Shown here in pieces: positions 61,953 through 64,000 of a stretch of 64,000 nucleotides of DNA; the first letter of the stretch is position 1, and each line of letters starts with the position of its first letter. This DNA is from Rhodobacteraceae bacterium CCMM004. GTDB taxonomy: Bacteria > Pseudomonadota > Alphaproteobacteria > Rhodobacterales > Rhodobacteraceae. The translations under genes and the position numbers were made by a program. The stretch is taken from the NCBI GenBank assembly GCA_004005435.1, contig RZWH01000002.1:62001-126000 (forward strand), read 5' to 3'. The notes under the pieces are model-generated. The model ran no database searches. It was not told the DNA's origin and saw nothing but the letters and a program-made list of their open reading frames with translations.

Positions 61953-63291
61953 GGTGCTGAACCGCCTCCAGCGCGTCGGTCAGGCCGTCCTCCAGACGCT
62001 CCACAATCATGTCGATCTCGCCGTGGGTGACGGCATAGGGCGGCGCCAGCAGGACGTGATCGCCGCGCCGGCCGTCCACGCAGCCCTGCGAGGGATAGCA
62101 CAGCATTCCGCGCCGGAACGTCGCCGTCTTGATCCCCGGCGCCAGGGCGTCCTCGGGGGCAAAGGGCGCCTTGCTCTCGCGGTCGCGCACCAGTTCCAGC
62201 GACCAGAACAGGCCGCGCCCGCGAATGTCGCCGACATTGGGGTGCTGGCCGAACGCCGCGCGCAGTTCCTCTCCCAGATAGCGCCCGGCACTCTGGACGT
62301 TGGCCAGGAGCCCGTCTTCCTCGATGACGTCCAGCACCGCCAGCGCCCCGGCACAGGCGGCGGCATGGGACATGTAGGTGTGCCCGTTCCAAAGCGTGCC
62401 CGACCCGCGCTCGATCGACTCGCAGAGCGCCTCCGAGGCCAGGACCGCCGCAATCGGCTGGTATCCCGCGCCCAGCCCCTTGGCCATGGTCGTGACGTCG
62501 GCGTGGACGCCCTCCTGCTCCAGGGCAAAGAGCGTGCCGGTGCGCCCGGTCCCACACATCACCTCGTCGGCGATGAACAGGACGCCGGTGTCGTCGCAGA
62601 TTTCGCGGATGCGCTGAAAATACCCCTCCGCCGCCGGCTGGCTGCCCAGGGTCGCCCCGGCGACCGGTTCGGCGACGAAGGCCGCCACGGTCTCGGCCCC
62701 GATCTCGTCGATGGTCCGGGCCAGTTGATCGGCCATGCGCCGGCCGAAATCCCGCTCGCTCTCCGCCGCGCCGCGGTAACGGTAGGCGTGGCAGGGGTCG
62801 ATGAAGTCGCACCCGGCCAACATCGGCTCGTAAGGCGCGCGCCGCCCGGCATGGCCGCCCACCGCCAGCGCGCCCAGCGTGTTGCCGTGATAGCTGAGCC
62901 TGCGCGAGACGATGCGGGTGCGCGACGGCTGCCCCCGCTCCAGCTGCACCTGGCGGACGAGCTTGAGCGCCGCCTCCATCGCCTCCGAGCCGCTGCCGAC
63001 GAACATGATCCGGCCGTGGCCAGTGCCCTCGGGCGCGGCCTCGACCAGGCGTTCGGCCAGCCGCTCGGACGGGTCGTTGGAGAAAAACCCTGTATGGGCG
63101 AACGCCGCCTGGGAGAGTTGCGCCGAGATCGCCGCGCCGATTCGGTCGTCCGAATGGCCGAGGCAAGACACCGCCGCCCCGCCGCTGGCGTCGAAATAGC
63201 GCCGGCCCGCGGCATCGACCAGGTAATTGCCATCGCCGCGCGCCAGTTGCGGCGGCGGCTTGCGAAGATCGCGGTGAAGAACAAAGCTCAT
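61945..63291 (-). CDS. class III PLP-dependent aminotransferase
   Basis: A 448-residue omega/beta-amino acid type aminotransferase. The PLP lysine is K271 in VTTMAKGLGAGYQPIAAV, and the PLP phosphate region is FVGSGSEAMEAALKL with VSRRLSYHGNTLGALAVG. GVLFIADEVMCGTGRTG supplies the Asp that touches the pyridine nitrogen. Substrate is probably an amine or beta-amino acid, making the beta-keto acid for the BKACE gene that overlaps its end. It is first in the operon, divergent from the CoA-transferase. ATG start; ribosome site weak. Confidence 0.93.
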   Translation of the reverse strand: MSFVLHRDLRKPPPQLARGDGNYLVDAAGRRYFDASGGAAVSCLGHSDDRIGAAISAQLSQAAFAHTGFFSNDPSERLAERLVEAAPEGTGHGRIMFVGSGSEAMEAALKLVRQVQLERGQPSRTRIVSRRLSYHGNTLGALAVGGHAGRRAPYEPMLAGCDFIDPCHAYRYRGAAESERDFGRRMADQLARTIDEIGAETVAAFVAEPVAGATLGSQPAAEGYFQRIREICDDTGVLFIADEVMCGTGRTGTLFALEQEGVHADVTTMAKGLGAGYQPIAAVLASEALCESIERGSGTLWNGHTYMSHAAACAGALAVLDVIEEDGLLANVQSAGRYLGEELRAAFGQHPNVGDIRGRGLFWSLELVRDRESKAPFAPEDALAPGIKTATFRRGMLCYPSQGCVDGRRGDHVLLAPPYAVTHGEIDMIVERLEDGLTDALEAVQHHA

Positions 63292-63318
63292 GGATACGTC
63301 TTGCCTGCCAAACTATGT

Positions 63319-63335
63319 TTTGTATATTAGACAAA
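63319..63335. promoter_or_regulatory. AT-rich inverted repeat in the divergent promoter
   Basis: TTTGT (63319-63323) and ACAAA (63331-63335) flank ATATTAG. It is the most AT-rich spot of the region, 28 bases before the aminotransferase ATG and 52 before the CoA-transferase ATG, and overlaps possible -10 elements (TAATAT on the minus strand). A likely operator for the IclR regulator of the cluster. Confidence 0.5.
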
Positions 63336-63386
63336 CCGGCGCGATGCAAGCTGTCGTTTCGATTCCAAGTCCCTAGAGTTCAGACC

Positions 63387-64000
63387 ATGACCCGCGCCTA
63401 CGACTCGCTCACCGTGCTCGACCTCACCCATGTCCTCGCCGGGCCGTTCTGTGCGTATCAGTTCGCGCTCCTCGGCGCCGACGTGATCAAGATCGAGCCG
63501 CCCGGGGATCCCGACTGCGCCCGCGGCCGGGGCCCGGACGCCCAGGCGAATGCCGCCGGGCTGGGCCTCACCTATCAGGTGCAGGGGGCGAACAAGCGCG
63601 CCCTGGCGCTGGACCTCGCCCGCCCCGAGGGACAGGCCGTGCTGCGCCGTCTGGCGGCCAAGGCAGACGTGCTGATCGAGAACTTCTCGACCGGGTCGCT
63701 GGACGCCCTGGGGCTCGGCGCCGCCGCCCTGCGCGCCGAGAACCCCGCGCTGATCTACTGTTCGATCACCGGCTACGGCGCCACCGGACCCCGCGCCGCC
63801 ACCGGCGCATATGACAATGTGATCCAGGCCGCCGCGGGCGTCATCGCCCAGAGCGGGGGACACAAGCCGGGCCTCTCCTTCGTCGACTACGCCACCGGCT
63901 ATGCCGCGGCCTTCGCCGTCGCGGCAGCCCTGGCCCAGCGCGCGTCCACGGGCGTCGGCGCGGCGCTGTCGGTGTCGATGCTGGAGACGGCGCTGTCGAT
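63387..64000 (+). CDS. family III CoA-transferase (CaiB/BaiF type), 5' part
   Basis: The first 204 codons of a formyl-CoA transferase-like enzyme cut by the right edge. It begins MTRAYDSLTVLDLTHVLAG, then GADVIKIEPPGDPDC; NKRALALDLARPEGQAVLRR and ADVLIENFSTGSLDALGLG are family signatures, and the catalytic aspartate is D143 in GAYDNVIQAAAGV. Such enzymes move CoA between carboxylic acids. It is divergent from the aminotransferase and probably activates a substrate or recycles CoA in the same pathway. ATG at 63387; upstream AGA-rich but no clear ribosome site. A full-length protein would be about 380-400 residues. Confidence 0.92.
   Translation, partial: MTRAYDSLTVLDLTHVLAGPFCAYQFALLGADVIKIEPPGDPDCARGRGPDAQANAAGLGLTYQVQGANKRALALDLARPEGQAVLRRLAAKADVLIENFSTGSLDALGLGAAALRAENPALIYCSITGYGATGPRAATGAYDNVIQAAAGVIAQSGGHKPGLSFVDYATGYAAAFAVAAALAQRASTGVGAALSVSMLETALS

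Overview
The window is a GC-rich bacterial chromosome segment with densely packed genes, short or overlapping junctions and GTG/TTG starts mixed with ATG. The gene set points to an alphaproteobacterium of the Rhodobacteraceae (roseobacter/Paracoccus type): a DksA that keeps only one of the four zinc cysteines, DUF2852, DUF2927 and DUF455 proteins, an acetolactate synthase with GEA in place of GDG, an Entner-Doudoroff pathway, two TRAP transporters and a bactofilin/M23 pair. This placement is inferred from gene content, not from a marker tree. I see no rRNA, tRNA, CRISPR array, insertion sequence or prophage. No gene-free stretch exceeds about 300 bases; the longest is 296 bases, between the surface-lipoprotein gene and eda.

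Layout. 1-9.3 kb: a DUF924 gene cut by the left edge, an MFS carrier, queA, a giant AsmA/YhdP-like envelope protein, a Bcp peroxiredoxin, a ferritin-like DUF455 protein, and an overlapping LytM peptidase/bactofilin pair closed by a clear terminator. 9.3-16.7 kb: a DHA2-type exporter, a DUF2189 membrane protein, prfB, PBP1A and an amidase (cell-wall synthesis and splitting). 16.8-22.3 kb: an aminotransferase, a DsbA-like protein, a 2-oxoglutarate dioxygenase, tpiA, a flavin monooxygenase and dksA. 22.5-26.6 kb: a MoxR ATPase, an acetyltransferase, a DUF2927 lipoprotein, a tiny membrane protein and a VWA protein, the last four with overlapping ends. 26.7-31.6 kb: an unusual HExxH protease, a sirtuin, OsmC, an M48 protease, and a PIN protein coupled to an rRNA methyltransferase.

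31.7-36.6 kb: edd and eda lie on the same strand but are split by an oppositely oriented pair, a glycine-tethered surface lipoprotein and its probable Slam (type XI secretion) translocon. 36.6-42.3 kb: glnE, a YbaK deacylase, two small membrane proteins and the Bpt N-end-rule transferase. 42.5-50.9 kb: a TRAP dicarboxylate-type transporter (DctM, DctQ, DctP) divergent from a sensor kinase, a LuxR-type regulator and a GH13 glucosidase, the last three joined by 4-base overlaps.

50.9-53.5 kb: ilvI-ilvH behind a complete attenuation leader: a promoter with ideal spacing, a 15-codon leader peptide carrying Leu-Val-Ile-Arg-Leu, a pause hairpin, a competing pairing and a U-tract terminator. 53.6-57.0 kb: an EF-hand protein, a small membrane protein, and a LysR regulator divergent from an aldo/keto reductase and an AhpD-fold protein. 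57.0-64.0 kb: an apparent catabolic operon (class III aminotransferase, BKACE-type beta-keto acid cleavage enzyme, TAXI-TRAP binding protein and fused permease, IclR regulator) divergent from a family III CoA-transferase cut by the right edge. Together these suggest uptake and acetyl-CoA-dependent cleavage of a beta-amino acid-like compound.

Intergenic DNA holds several strong inverted repeats, including two back-to-back 24-bp perfect palindromes after the M48 gene and a composite element repeated near bpt and between ilvI and ilvH.
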